Assembly (NCBI RefSeq): GCF_964340395.1
Contig: NC_135551.1
Coordinates: 21,290,503 to 21,354,502, forward strand
Length of the DNA: 64,000 nucleotides
Direction: 5' to 3'
Origin: Glandiceps talaboti
Lineage: Eukaryota; Hemichordata; Enteropneusta; Spengelidae
Under the pieces are notes generated by a model. The model made no database searches, was not told the DNA's origin, and saw only the letters and a list, made by a program, of their open reading frames with translations. Position numbers and translations under genes: made by a program. This document shows, piece by piece, positions 38,460 to 50,100 of the stretch (positions are counted from its first letter, which is position 1; each line of letters opens with the position of its first letter).

Positions 38460-40660
38460 GGGGAGAGGGTGCTCGCAAATGACGTCCTTTTGAGAGCAAG
38501 AGGAGGGTCACGTCAGTCATATCCATAATGGTACCCGCATATAAAGAGATTCTCTGTTCATCAAAGCGTTACCATAGCGACAATTTAAAATTTTTTTTAC
38601 CAACAACATTCTAATTTGAATGGTCAATAAAGTAATTATATCTGGTAACTAAAAGATGTTGGCAAATATTAACCCAACGACTTAGAGCAGGCCTCCTATC
38701 GACACGTTTCAGCACCGCAAACACAATGCCAAACCAACATATAAATACGGCGGATAGTTGGGGTGCGTGCTGCTTCATGCTTATTAAGCAGGCCTCAAGG
38801 AGAAACACTTCTGGAGACAGTTTGATTTGGATGTTTGAAAACCTCTGTGTTTGCACAATGCTACGGATGTTGGTTCGCGGATGTTGGTGTGCCGGAGTGT
38901 GGCATGAAGAATTATCACAGTGTAAGAGTGTCATTTTTTTTTACACTACACAAAATGAAATATGTTTGGCACTGACTCAAGGTCAACGAACTTTACACCT
39001 TTTTTTTTTGGCGCAGTAATGTGAAGTGGGACACATTTTCAACTGGTAACAACTGGTAACTTATAGCCGACACTTCAATCAAAACTTTAAGAACGAACGA
39101 CCATAATACACAATTGCGTGCTAGATTTAAAAAAAGGAAAAAAAAGCCAGAGCGAACAAAAAGGATTGGCAACACGTACAAATTGGAAGTTGTGTGACTT
39201 TTTGTCAAGTGGAGAGAATAACTTGTGGTACACCACATTGAATTGTTTCTTTTTCAGTCCTGATTCCGTAATATTTATTTCTCCCCTACTCTGGTGCTTA
39301 GCAATGGTATGTGATGAATATCGGCATTGTTTAACAATTCAGCCGAGTAAACACACCTGTCAAGTACCAAGATAATACACAGCGACCTTTAAAGGACGCC
39401 ACCATACAACGTCTTTGAGAATAACTTTATACCGCTAGATGGCGCTACAACCGTGGCGAGTACTAGTACATGCAAAGGTGTTTACTATATATGTTGTCGA
39501 AGAAAATCAGTGTGTGTAATATCCTCGTCAACTAATTGGGATCTTCTATACGGACACATGTTTGTGTATGAGAATTTATATTCCTAAAATAAAGTTATAA
39601 AACAACCTGCTAATGTCCCTAAGAAGAGGCCTGTTTTTCACGAGAGGGAGGCATTATGGGAAGTGAACATCTATAGGAGCTTCACACCTCTTGAACGATT
39701 TCCTCAGCATTTTTGGGGTAAAGGGTTAAAGAGAGTTTGAAGCTCCTGGTTTTGTTTAACGCCGCACGATGCTTCTACCAAATGTACAGCAGGTATGCGC
39801 TAACCCAGATTTGCTAGCTATTTTCCATAGATCTATCTCAGCGAGGAGCCATATGCGGCGATGCAGGAATTGTAGAGACGTTTGTGTGATTTATTAAAAT
39901 ACAGCTTAAATGGATGACAACAGCTTCATCTGTGTTCCCCTATGACTCGGTTAACTCGCCAAGATTACAGAACATTTAGTTGAGACAGGCGATATGCCAA
40001 TATTAGAAGCAATGGCCAGCTTTGTGTCAATATATATATGTTGTTGTGATGAAACCAGGCAGTCAAACACGCGTATAGTATATTCTATTAGGGTCTGAGA
40101 TAGGGTATGATACAAACAAGGAAAAAGCTAGAGGTTAAAGTTCAGCTGTAAATATTGGAAGCCATCTACGTCATACAGAGGAGACCCATCATGAACAGCG
40201 ACCACGGATACCAACCACCATTCAATTTACGGACACAATATTTCTCTAGTTTCGGAAAGAGATATTAACGCTGAATAACTAGAACCATAACGTACTATCA
40301 AGGTCCGTAGTAGACAGATCGAAACGTGTAGCATTCGTTTCCAAATTTATCATTCCAAAGTAACTATATTTTACACTGTCCTTCGATTTTTTTCACTTTT
40401 CCTTTGAAATATTTAGGGCTATCATCTAAAGCCGAAATTGCTCGGAATGAGTTAATTTCAGGTCAAGGTTTGTTTGTCCGATGATCTCATTTTTAAAATA
40501 CTTACAAAATGCATTACCCGGACTATGTCTGCTAAATTTATACACTTACTTGTTAAAGATATACTACAAACACTACGGTTTATCCGGGTCAAGTTTCAGA
40601 TATAGAAGTAAGAAAGACGTGACGGGAGGACAGCGAGAGGGGAAGACAAATAAGAAAGAG
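38460..40660. other. Intergenic with exon-like fragments of unknown status
   Basis: An exon-like 49-nt segment on the plus strand, 39258-39306, has a strong TTTCTTTTTCAG acceptor and a GCAATG/GTATGT donor, with one open frame. I could not connect it in phase to a convincing start or end, so no gene is called. Confidence 0.25.
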
Positions 40661-40662
40661 GG

Positions 40663-40669
40663 ACACACA

Positions 40670-40741
<72 letters not shown>

Positions 40742-41006
40742 CATACATACATACATACATACATACATACATACATACATACATACGCACGCACACACAC
40801 ACACACCACCAAGCAAACAAACAAACAAACAAACAAACAAACATACATACATACATGCATACATACATACATACATACATACATACATACATACACGCAC
40901 ACACACACACATACATACATACATACATACATACATACATACATACATACATACATACATACATACATACATACATACATACATACATACATACATACAT
41001 ACATAC
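40663..41006. repeat. Compound AC / AT / ACAT / AAAC array
   Basis: (AC)n, (AT)n to 40737, (ACAT)n, (CA)n, (CAAA)n to 40842, and (ACAT)n to 41006. Confidence 0.97.
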
Positions 41007-41116
41007 ACAGAAAAAAAGGAACAAAAGCAGCCTAGAGAGGGGAGGATGAGAGAGTGGTTAAGACAGAAAATGGAAAAGTATATAAGAGAAAGGGAAGATA
41101 AGTAACGAAGTACCTC

Positions 41117-41169
41117 TGTTCTCGCGGCTAAGCCGCTTGGCATACATACAAAGTCATGCAGCGAGACTA
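41117..41169. mobile_element. Fragment of the 165-bp MITE family
   Basis: GGCATACATACAAAG and GCAGCGAGACTA match the right-hand part of the complete element at 41211-41375. Confidence 0.6.
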
Positions 41170-41210
41170 GATGGCTACCATGTACGTCCATTCATCAGCA
41201 CATCTACAAA

Positions 41211-41375
41211 TAGTCTCGCCGCCAGACTCGTGACTATCGTCCCTTAGGCGCACGAAGTGCGCCCTGAGCGGCGAAGCCGCGAGAAGTGATGAGGGACTTC
41301 TCTTAATCGCGACAAAGCAGCTTGGCATACATACAAAGATTAGGGACGATAGTCACGAGTCTGGCAGCGAGACGA
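41211..41375. mobile_element. 165-bp MITE with 34-bp inverted ends and 9-bp target duplication
   Basis: Inverted ends at 41211-41244 and 41342-41375 differ at two positions (CAGACTCGTGACTATCGTCC shared). The flanks are direct repeats ATCTACAAA at 41202-41210 and 41376-41384. Unit B has the uninterrupted equivalent (ATATACAAAGATC near 46513), an empty site. Internal GC-rich hairpins (GCGCACGAAGTGCGC, GCGGCGAAGCCGC) are present. A 9-bp duplication is typical of Mutator-like elements; that assignment is inference. Confidence 0.88.
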
Positions 41376-43780
41376 ATCTACAAAGATCTTTTGATCAAAT
41401 AAATTTTGGAACAGTTTACGAATTGTTTTCATGTAACTTTTTAGCGAATCCTGCACACGCATTGCAGGAAGGAATGATAAATATTGATTTTAATATTTTC
41501 TTCCAAACTTTTGATTTAGAAATACGCGCCTTTTGTGAGAAATAAATCATACAAAGACGAATAAAATTAAATAGTTTATTGTTTCTCTGTCCCTATATAT
41601 TAAAGATAAACGTGATGGTATTGATCGACAAGGAACAAAGGTCTTGTTGCTTAATTTAGTCCTACCAAGGCGAGAGTAATGACAACACAAAGAAATGTTC
41701 CCTTTTATCCACTTTATTCTTGCCAAGTCCAACCCTATTCAAGAGATTACAATTCTGAGATTGATATAGATGTATATATAATTATGTATCCAAGAAAACC
41801 CAAACACTGGATTACCCTTCCCATTGTAGACCCAAATTCGGGTCTCCAGTTTATATCATCCCATGAATAGCCGACATTCACTACAAAACATTATTTATAA
41901 CTATTCAAATTGTAAACATCATATTGGCATGCATCTCACAAAGTTTAAATTCTGTCAACCTTTCTGTAACACATTCTGTTCAAATCAAGTTTCTTGTCTT
42001 GCAAATACCCATAGTTGTTGATTTCAGCTGTTAGCTTCAACTTCAGCTTTATTCTAGGTGAGAGTTGTTGAGTAATAGCCCAAATCAAATGTAAGCATAT
42101 AATCTAGGCTATTATACCATGCAGAAGCCAAGTTGAACAAAAAAATATGGAATCTATACTCTGGTCGTTCTACGTCACAAAAATATCATTAAAACACCCC
42201 AGGATTCTTGCAAAATCACAATATACGAAAATTAATGCTGTACTAACTATAACTGGAACATTTTTTTTAAACGCTGTGTGAAGTACAATAACTTTCTCGT
42301 AATATTATAAGCTATCAACAGTATTGAATAACACGTGGGTAAACGTATTTTTGTAGTTGCATTCACGGCAAATAAAATTGATTTGTGAGTCCGTACCCAC
42401 AAATCAGCGCCCTCAACCGTGATCTAAATTTCAACCTGTTTTTGTACTACTTACGGATAATACTGATTATAATGGACAATGTCTAATTATTGGCATTTTA
42501 ACAATGTTCACTTCATACTAATATAGTATTGTGGTTGTCTGATTGCAAAATGATACTCCAGTTACAACCAGTACAGACTTAATGGCGACCGATTCACAAC
42601 AAAGCTTTTGCTCAAGATTCAATCATATATCACTACACCACCTGCGGATAATATTGACTACTCATTAACAGATACAGTGTCTTTTCATGAGTAAATGACT
42701 AATTCTGAGTGAATACATGTTTGATTACTTGATGAAAAAATGTCCCAGTTGCAGCTACCACAGGTTTAAGAGAAAGTGTAAAAGGGATAATGAGATGAAC
42801 TATAACATCAGATATGCTATTGACCTGAATTTTGCCGAGGTTTTTGTAAATTTTACAAATGTAAATGACTATAGTATATACTGATTCGGTGAGAAAATAA
42901 ATCTACCTGAGATTCGGAAATACCTCATCTTCAAGAGAAATTTATCATAGAATTCTCAGGTATCTGATAATGTACCACTCAATCTACCATTTTAAATATT
43001 CACTATTGAATTGAGCATACCTACTACAGTAAGAATAGTACAGCTTAATACATTGTGGTTGACAAACAAGAGGTATATTTTACCTTACTCCATCCCACCC
43101 AACCCCTAACAGGACAGAGTGGCGTGGTATGATGGTGTTTGCCGAATATATAACCCTCGTGTGTTCAAACTTGTGAATTGAACCAAAGAGGGCGCACTTT
43201 CGAAAGTTTGTGCAACGGCAAGAATGCTATACATCTATAGGATATAAACGCCACAGCACTTTTAAAGGTCAATTATTTACCCTTGTTTCACCTCACACAA
43301 CTGTTCTGGTAGAACCGGGTGAGATTTTACTAACAGGACAAAATAGCTATTTCGATATTATCAAACATGCTCTCCGTACGTGGCCCAACAAATACGAAAC
43401 TACAAAATCCAACTTGGAATCACCATCTTACTTAGAATAGAGTTAACATTCTCCCCAAAAATATTGTTTTCGTCTGACGTTGACCATCTTTTGTTAGCTT
43501 TCGATACATTTTTAGATTTTACTTTGATTAGGGGAAGTGGAGGTTTGATATTCCGCAACATAAACCTTACTAACAGCTACACTGTCTTTGCACCAGCTAC
43601 TTTTAGGTGATCAAAACCATTACAATTTACACTTAGGAATTGTACTTCAACGTTTGTCTTCTAGTACACTAAAATGTTACAATAATAGTAAGATTTTTGT
43701 CGAGCCATAAGCTGTACCAAGTCAGACCATTTTGTGCTTTAGGTTCACTGGTTTCTGTTGTGTATATAATGGCTTGGTTA

Positions 43781-43840
43781 TGACGTATAATGAACGATAG
43801 ATAAGAAGAGTGACGTATAATGAACGATAGATAAGAAGAG
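43781..43840. repeat. 30-bp tandem duplication
   Basis: Two exact copies of a 30-bp unit beginning TGACGTATAATGAACG. It creates an apparent repeated peptide in an artefactual frame. Confidence 0.95.
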
Positions 43841-44679
43841 AGAAAAGTGCCAAAGTCGTTAGCAAAGTACATTTAGCCAGTACTATCGAAGTTCAAGCCA
43901 TCAAAGTAAACGTGATGAACATGTACATGCAAATGATGCAAATACATGCTGCAATCATCTCATGCTATATCTAGGAACGAAACTCATGTACAGTGTCTGT
44001 ACGGTTTGGATATACAATGCCACTTACTTCAGGCACTGCCTATACACACCTACATATCAATAATGCTTAAAGTAATGCTTAGAATGTTCAAACTCTAGAT
44101 ACCCTACTATGCCTGGCTATGAGAAAACTAGTAGACATCTATTACCCCAAGGCTGCTATGTAACAACTATTTCTCAAGGTTGAAAGTCAAGTGAAATACT
44201 TGTCACATAACGACAGGGTTTATTAGGACGTCTACTAGTGTCCTACTGAATGAGAGACAATACGTGTCTTATAACACATCGCATTCTCAGGCACATATTC
44301 TTTCCATAGGCAAAGCAAATCCAAGTTAAGACTTCAATGCTACATGAATATTATCCCAAGGAAAATAGAATGCGACTAGCCCCCTTATATGCAAATGGGG
44401 TCACTATGAGTCAATGCTTCATACCATGTGATACGACCTAAGCCAATTATTGAAGGCCATAAGAAAACGATATGTTTGATATTATATTAAGAACAAAGTT
44501 CCTAGGAAAAGCAGGTAGGACAGATGGTTTTCCATCTAATGAGAAAATATACCATAGCGTGGGATTCGATCTACTCAGGCAGTGCGTTCGACATGATATA
44601 GTGTATTATTAAGTTCCAAAAATAGCATAACCGAGAAGATGGTATTGTATCCGTTATTAGTGTCAACATTTCGAAATCC

Positions 44680-44868
44680 TCAGCAATCCTGACATGCTTG
44701 GTATGTGTCTGGAGGAATGGAATCATATTGATCACAACATGTGGGGGCGATGTCAATTCCATGTACGTCGCAGTATTTACAGAAGCTTTTACAGTCATTG
44801 TCACTCAGTCCTGCAACCGTGCTTATCACAGCCAACAAAGTTATGATTAGGATGAGCTTGGTGTTCAT
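44680..44868 (-). CDS. Secreted cysteine-rich peptide A
   Basis: A 62-residue precursor: hydrophobic signal peptide (about 1-20, MNTKLILIIT then LLAVISTVAG) and a mature part of about 42 residues with seven cysteines in the order C-x3-C-x2-C-x10-CC-x13-C-x2-C. The family framework, shared with the copy at 49124, is C-x6-C-x10/12-CC-x13/15-C-x2-C; the Cys at residue 30 is extra here. The ATG directly follows TTTTTTCAATTTCTCAG, a strong splice acceptor also present in the 49-kb copy, so an untranslated upstream exon is likely. I do not recognise the family; secretion and three disulfides are inferred. Acts outside the cell if expressed; no target can be inferred. Confidence 0.65.
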   Translation of the reverse strand: MNTKLILIITLLAVISTVAGLSDNDCKSFCKYCDVHGIDIAPTCCDQYDSIPPDTYQACQDC

Positions 44869-45056
44869 CTGAGAAATTGAAAAAATAGACGTATTGGTGA
44901 TTATATCTTTTATGGCTAAAACACATACATAACAAACCAGATGTAAACTAAATGCCTTCCGCAAGGATTATAGTTCCTACTTCGGTATCATCAACGTATA
45001 TATGCCAAATTATATCAAATTTGAAGCATGGAATCATGTTAAGATATTGTAAATAA

Positions 45057-45110
45057 ATACATACATACATACATACATACATACATACATACATACATAC
45101 ATACATACAT
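45057..45110. repeat. (ATAC)n microsatellite
   Basis: About thirteen ATAC units inserted within unit A; absent at the matching place in unit C (near 49760). Confidence 0.95.
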
Positions 45111-45226
45111 CAGGCCATGTGCCCAAAAACATAAAGTGTGACATATTTCTGTCGTACAGATATCAGAAGAAAACCAATTACATTGTTTTGATTTTAGATG
45201 CTCTCAGCTCAATAGCTTCATATATA

Positions 45227-45298
45227 CATGTTTATGTAATTTAAAAGAAAGTTGTACTCATCTGCAACATCTCCTAATTTACATATTTTACACAATTT
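45227..45298 (-). pseudogene. LINE reverse transcriptase C-terminal remnant (unit A)
   Basis: Twenty-four codons read K-L-C-K-I-C-K-L-G-D-V-A-D-E then F-L-L-N-Y. This is the Cys-rich C-terminal signature (C-x2-C...VEDE.HFL) of invertebrate non-LTR retrotransposon proteins. Matches the fuller copy at 49899-50096. Followed at higher coordinates by a (TTTA)n run at 45300-45360. Confidence 0.5.
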
Positions 45299-45841
45299 CA
45301 TTTATTTATTTATTTATCTGTCTATTTATTTATTTATTTATTTATTTATCTATTTATTAGCGACATGAACACATGGTATTTCGTGCAAATGCGATAAAGT
45401 ATAAAAAGAACATTACATGTGTACGAAATCTGATAATAAAGTACAAGAATGCCAAAAAACCAGAATGCCAAGGAACACCAAGACGATTGAGAGATTGCAG
45501 TAAGTCATTAGATTGATGGAATCTTTGAAACGGTGGATGCTCTGTATCTGAAGGCTTGGGAGTGGGCTTCCTGAATGTGGAATTTGGTCCTTGTGCTGTG
45601 TTTGTGAACGGTATCATTGGGAACACGTGCGCTTTGCTGTTATCGATACATGTCCCAAAATTACATGGAATGTGCAGCTGGTATTCTAAAGATACGGTCT
45701 TTTAGGGAAAATGATTGATTATGCAAATTGTTCATTTAATATTCACATTCGTTTACCGTACCCTAATCAGCTTTTGTCATCAGCAAACAGAAGATGTGTA
45801 GCATGTTTCATTAGAAATGGTGCATTAATTCTTCAGAAGGA

Positions 45842-45845
45842 TGGC

Positions 45846-45914
<69 letters not shown>
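45842..45914. repeat. (CAGA)n microsatellite
   Basis: About eighteen GACA units. A second array of the same motif lies at 46048-46102. Confidence 0.97.
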
Positions 45915-45916
<2 letters not shown>

Positions 45917-46047
45917 AGAATATCAGAGAGATTATACAGAGAGAGGGGGAAGGGGCAGACATTCAGGCAGTTAGACCGATTGACAGACAGGAATATACAA
46001 TATAATTGAGAGTCGCAGCTAGATATGTCAGTGAAATATAACAAAGC

Positions 46048-46088
<41 letters not shown>

Positions 46089-46102
46089 GTCAGTCAGACA
46101 GA
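46048..46102. repeat. (CAGA)n microsatellite, second array
   Basis: About twelve units ending in CAGTCAGTCAGA. Confidence 0.97.
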
Positions 46103-46686
46103 CACATAGTAACTGATCGTGATAGACATACAACTAGATGTACACAAACTTACATATGTTACATTGAAACCTTGAGGAGAAATAGGGGAGCGCATACTGT
46201 GTTACTAGTATGTAAATTGAAGGGGGTTGACTTAGGATCGGGGAAAACAACTAAAACGGAGAATATGTCTTATCTGCGCGCAAAGAAGTTTGTAAAAACT
46301 TTCTGGTGAAATTATAAGCATAACTTTACTTGTGATCTGTTATTTCGGTCTAAGCGATTTTATACGGTCACGGTTGCGATGTTCATAACTCAATGCATAT
46401 TTCATAACGGGCAACCGCTTTAAGGTAAAAGTAAGCAGTCTTGTTTAGGGCGCCGTTTATTTAGAATATCTTTGCATGTGCTAGCTACCGACGGTACATC
46501 CATTCATCAGCACATATACAAAGATCAAATAAATATTAGAACAGTTTACTAATAGTTTAACTGTATTTTTTTCAGCGAATACTAAACATACGTTTCAGGA
46601 AGAAATGTTATACATTTTTTGTAAGTTTTCTTCGAAAATTTGATTTTTGTTTCTCTGTCCCTTTATATGAAAGTGACCAAATGATT

Positions 46687-47120
46687 GAGGATTGGGAGTT
46701 GATTTTTGATGTTTGATAAAAAACTGTTATCATTGCTTTCTAGTTGAAAAATCAATGTGCAACAATATTGACTAAGTCCGTGTTTGTGACTCAATACATC
46801 GTAAAAAGCTATAAACAATGTACAAAACCCTTGTTATTGTACGTACAATAACAAATAATTGACACATTTATTAATCTTTTGCTATTTGCTGAGTTATAAA
46901 GGAGTTGTAAATTGCAAAAGAATAATAAATGTGTACTATGTTTGTTATTGTACGTACAATAACAAACTTTTTACACATCTGTGCATGGCTTTTTGCAATG
47001 TATTAAATTACAAACACACAGACTTAGTCAATGTTGTTTCACTTTGATTTTTCAAGTAGGAAGCAATTATGAAAAAAAATGGTCTATAAATTAAGAATCT
47101 AAAATAAATACCCAATCCTC
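46687..47120. mobile_element. ~434-bp foldback (near-palindromic) element
   Basis: The two halves are reverse complements across an axis near 46900, for example TTGAAAAATCAA and TGACTAAGTC on the left against their complements on the right, with outer ends AGGATTGGG and CCCAATCCT. Each half contains an exact shorter palindrome centred on GTACGTAC (46831-46854 and 46941-46966). Unit A has no such insert at the matching point near 41600. No coding capacity. Confidence 0.88.
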
Positions 47121-48135
47121 TCCTCCTCCAAATGGCCATTTCAAAGATGTGGGGGCATTGAACGACAAGGATCAAAGATCGTATTACTCAATGTAGGCCT
47201 ACCATGACCAGAATAATGAGAAGAGACATCAAAACAAAAGAAACTGTTCCCTTTGACCAATTTTATTCATGCCAAGTCCAACCCTATTCAAGAGATTACA
47301 ATTCTGAGATTGATATAGATGTATATATAATGATGTATCCAAAAAACCCAAAACTGGATTACCCTTCCCATTGTAGACCCAAATTCGGGTCTCCAGTTTA
47401 AAACATCCCATAAATAGCCGACACTCAAAACGTTGTTTATAATTCTTCAAATTGTAAACATGATATTGGCATGCATCTCACAAAGTTTAAATTCAACCAA
47501 CCTTTATTTAACCCTCGTGTGTTCATACTTGTGAATTGAACCTAAAAGGGCGAACTTTCACACTCTAGATACCCTATTATGCCTGGCTATGAGAACACTA
47601 GTAGACATCTATTACCCCAAGGCTGTTATGTAACAACTATTTCTCAAGGTTGAAAGTCGAGTGAAATACTTGCCACATAACGACAGGGTTTATTAGGACG
47701 TCTACTAGTGTCCTACTGAATGAGAGACAATACGTGTCTTACAAGACATCGCAATCTCAGGCAAATATTCTTTCCATAGGCAAAGCAAATCCCACAAAAA
47801 TACTTCAGTGCTACATGACTATGGAAAATAGAAAGCGACTAGTGCCCAGCTATGCAAATTTTGGACACTATGGGTCAATGGTGCATCCACCTTAATTATT
47901 AAAGCCAATTACTTAAGGCTACATGAAAATGATATATCATAATATTAACTACAAAGTTCCCAGGACAAGCAGGTTGAACAATTGGCTTTCCAGTCCATCT
48001 AATTAGAAAATACAACAGTGTAGGATCTACAATGACATTGCTCTCTACAAGATATAGTCTATTGAGTTCCACACACAGCATGGCCGAGAAGCTGGTATTG
48101 TTTCCGTTATCCGTGCCAAAAGTTCAAAATCTTCA

Positions 48136-48348
48136 TCAATCATTAATGCATTCGCCACACCTTCCGTATTGTCCACTCTGTGTTGGAAACTTATTCCATG
48201 CCAAACACTTGTTCCTACACATTTCTGCGTTGATATCATTGTTGTATGTACTCTGACAGTGATTAATGAAATTGCGACAGTCATTGACACTCAGGCTGGC
48301 AACCGTGCTTATCACAGCAAACAAAGTTATGATTAGGATGAGTTTCGT
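48136..48348 (-). pseudogene. Cysteine-rich peptide B, start codon lost
   Basis: Homologous to the copies at 44680 and 49124 from T-K-L-I-L-I-I-T onward. It has an open mature region of six cysteines (C-x6-C-x12-C-x3-C-x15-C-x2-C), here with the CC pair split by three residues. A deletion of about nine bases at the exon start removes both the AG splice acceptor and the ATG. The next upstream in-frame codons run into a TGA. The rest of the frame is intact, so inactivation looks recent, or the gene uses another start. Listed as a probable pseudogene. Confidence 0.6.
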
Positions 48349-49123
48349 GAGAAAATGAAAAAAAAATCACACGTGTTGGTGATTATATATCACGTGGCTA
48401 AACACATACATAATATCCCAGATATAAACTGAATGCCTTCTGTGAAGATTATTGTTCCTATATACGTTATCGTCATTAATGTATATGCCAAATTATAGGA
48501 GCATGCAGCACGTTTTGCAAGATGCACTAAGACACAAGAAATATAAAGCACGCTTTTACGCCTAATTACCAAAATATAATTAATTATGCAAACAACGCAA
48601 TGAAATTTAAAAAAATACACCAATAAGCAATGTCAGATATGTCCAAGTTGTTATCATGACTACGAGAGCACTATATAGATGTGTATTACCCCAAGGCTGT
48701 TATGTAACAACTATTTCTCAAGGCTGATGACAACACGGGGGGGGGGGGGGTAATATGACGTCTACTAGTACCCGAATAAGGCCAGGCAATAAGTGTTTTA
48801 TAACACATCACATTCGGAGGGACACATTCTTTCCATAGCCAAAGCAAAGCCCCGATAAGACTTAAGTGCTATATGAATATTGCCCTAGGGAAAATAGAAT
48901 GCGACTACAGTTCTTATATGCAAATCGAGATAACTAGGGGCCAATGGTCTATACAACCTAAGCAAATTACAGAAGGCGACATGAAAACGATACACATGAT
49001 TAAGTACAACGCTCCGAGGTAGGACAAATAGTTTCAAGTCCATCTGATGAGAAAATACACCACAGTGTGGGATCCGATCTACTCAGGTAGTCGACATGGG
49101 TGTATTATCAAAGTTCCAAGTCA

Positions 49124-49342
49124 TTAAGTGTATTTGCGCCAACATCTACGACATTTTTTAGTTATTTTATCCGGTCGAGGAAATCGACGAAGTGCATCAC
49201 AACAAGCAGTGACCTTAGTGACGGGATAGCTCAAAGATTCGCAGTAATCCGTGAAGAATTTACATTCATTGTCACTCAGCAGGCTGGCAACCGTGCTTAT
49301 CACAGCTAACAAAGTTATGATTAGGATGAGCTTGGTGTTCAT
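49124..49342 (-). CDS. Secreted cysteine-rich peptide C
   Basis: A 72-residue precursor with the same signal peptide as copy A (MNTKLILIITLLAVISTVAS) and a mature part with six cysteines, C-x6-C-x12-CC-x15-C-x2-C, ending in a basic K-K-C-R-R-C-W-R-K tail. The mature sequence differs strongly from copy A while the signal region is nearly identical, a pattern of secreted peptide families under diversification. The ATG again abuts a TTTTTTCAATTCTCAG acceptor. Function unknown; antimicrobial or signalling roles are possibilities only. Confidence 0.65.
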   Translation of the reverse strand: MNTKLILIITLLAVISTVASLLSDNECKFFTDYCESLSYPVTKVTACCDALRRFPRPDKITKKCRRCWRKYT

Positions 49343-49898
49343 CTGAGAATTGAAAAAAGTACACGTGTTGGTGATTATATCTTTTATGGCTAAAACACGT
49401 ACATAATGTGCCATTAATATCTATTTGGGTTCTTTCTGGTGAGCCTGATTCTTAGATCTTTCTATTCGTACTTTACCGTGTATTAGAACTTGCGGTGTAT
49501 CGGTCTATTTCAGCACACATAGATGTTTGTCAGGTTTTCTACTACTTATATCTTGCAGGTATGCTTTGTGAAAGAATGTTAATCCGAAACGTACTTATTG
49601 ATCGGGACTTTTTTTTGCACTCCTACAAAATATACCAGATGTAAACTTAAATGCCTTCCCCTAAGGACTACTGTTCCTGTATCTCTTGTTATACCATTAA
49701 TGTATATGCCAAATTATACGAAATTTGAAGCATGCAATGTTAACATATTGTTACTATTCTAACAATAAAATGCTACAACAACCAGTTTTTATGCTTAATG
49801 CGTTTCTAGGTGCCCAGCCCATGTGCAAAAAATATAAACCATGACAACTTTCTGTCATGCAGATACTAGAAGTGAGAAAACCAATTACAATGTTACTC

Positions 49899-50096
49899 TC
49901 AGTTCCATAGCTTTGTATACATTTTTACATAGACTGAACCATTGTAAGTACTCGTTAAATTTAGAAACTTATTGTAATTGGGTTGGTTGTGTACCTTGTC
50001 TGGTATATATTGAATACTAAGCTGACCACATGCTGCATAAATTAAAACAAAATGCTTCTCATCTTCGACATCTCCTAATTTACATATTTTACACAA
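49899..50096 (-). pseudogene. LINE reverse transcriptase C-terminal remnant (unit C)
   Basis: The 65-residue open stretch begins C-K-I-C-K-L-G-D-V-E-D-E-K-H-F and continues to Y-I-P....N-Q-P-N-Y-N-K-F. This is the familiar C-terminal end of invertebrate non-LTR retrotransposon polyproteins (C-x2-C...VEDE.HF...yIP...PN..KF). The catalytic reverse transcriptase domain is absent, so this is a dead fragment. Confidence 0.65.
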
Positions 50097-50100
50097 TTTT

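Larger units (their letters stand above)
41170..45300. repeat. Segmental duplication unit A
   Basis: The most complete unit of a triplication. Landmarks shared with the other units: CCATTCATCAGCACAT (41188), the 160-bp block at 41690-41850, a block at 41867-41965, CCTCGTGTGTTCAAAC at 43152, the block from 44090 to 44300, the peptide exon at 44680, and the block 44945-45298. Relative to unit B it keeps about 1.2 kb (41970-43150) and 0.9 kb (43200-44090) that B lacks. Confidence 0.85.
46480..48520. repeat. Segmental duplication unit B
   Basis: Matches unit A from CATCCATTCATCAGCACAT (46496) through the 47240-47510 block, then jumps at 47515 (deletion relative to A) to the CTCTAGATACCC block at 47563 and continues through the peptide exon to about 48500. 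It carries the foldback element but lacks unit A's MITE. Confidence 0.85.
48650..50100. repeat. Segmental duplication unit C
   Basis: Begins with the ATTACCCCAAGGCTGTTATG block (48685), includes the third peptide exon, the TAAATGCCTTCCCCTAAGGA block (49648) and the reverse transcriptase remnant. A poly-G run at 48738-48750 is specific to this unit. A diverged segment at about 50960-51040 (TGATGAAGAACTGTCCCAGT) still matches unit A near 42730, hinting at a further decayed unit. Confidence 0.8.

Noticed and set aside
38726-38912. Cysteine-rich plus frame with ATG and a GTAAGA donor
   Set aside because: The frame does not join in phase with the nearest strong acceptor (39257): it reaches a stop within a few codons.
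40481-41191. Frames of up to 200 residues on both strands
   Set aside because: Products of the AC/AT/ACAT/AAAC array; all frames of such repeats are open.
43380-43610. Plus frame ending with Y-T-V-F-A-P, resembling a fasciclin-domain motif
   Set aside because: A six-residue match only; the rest does not resemble the domain.
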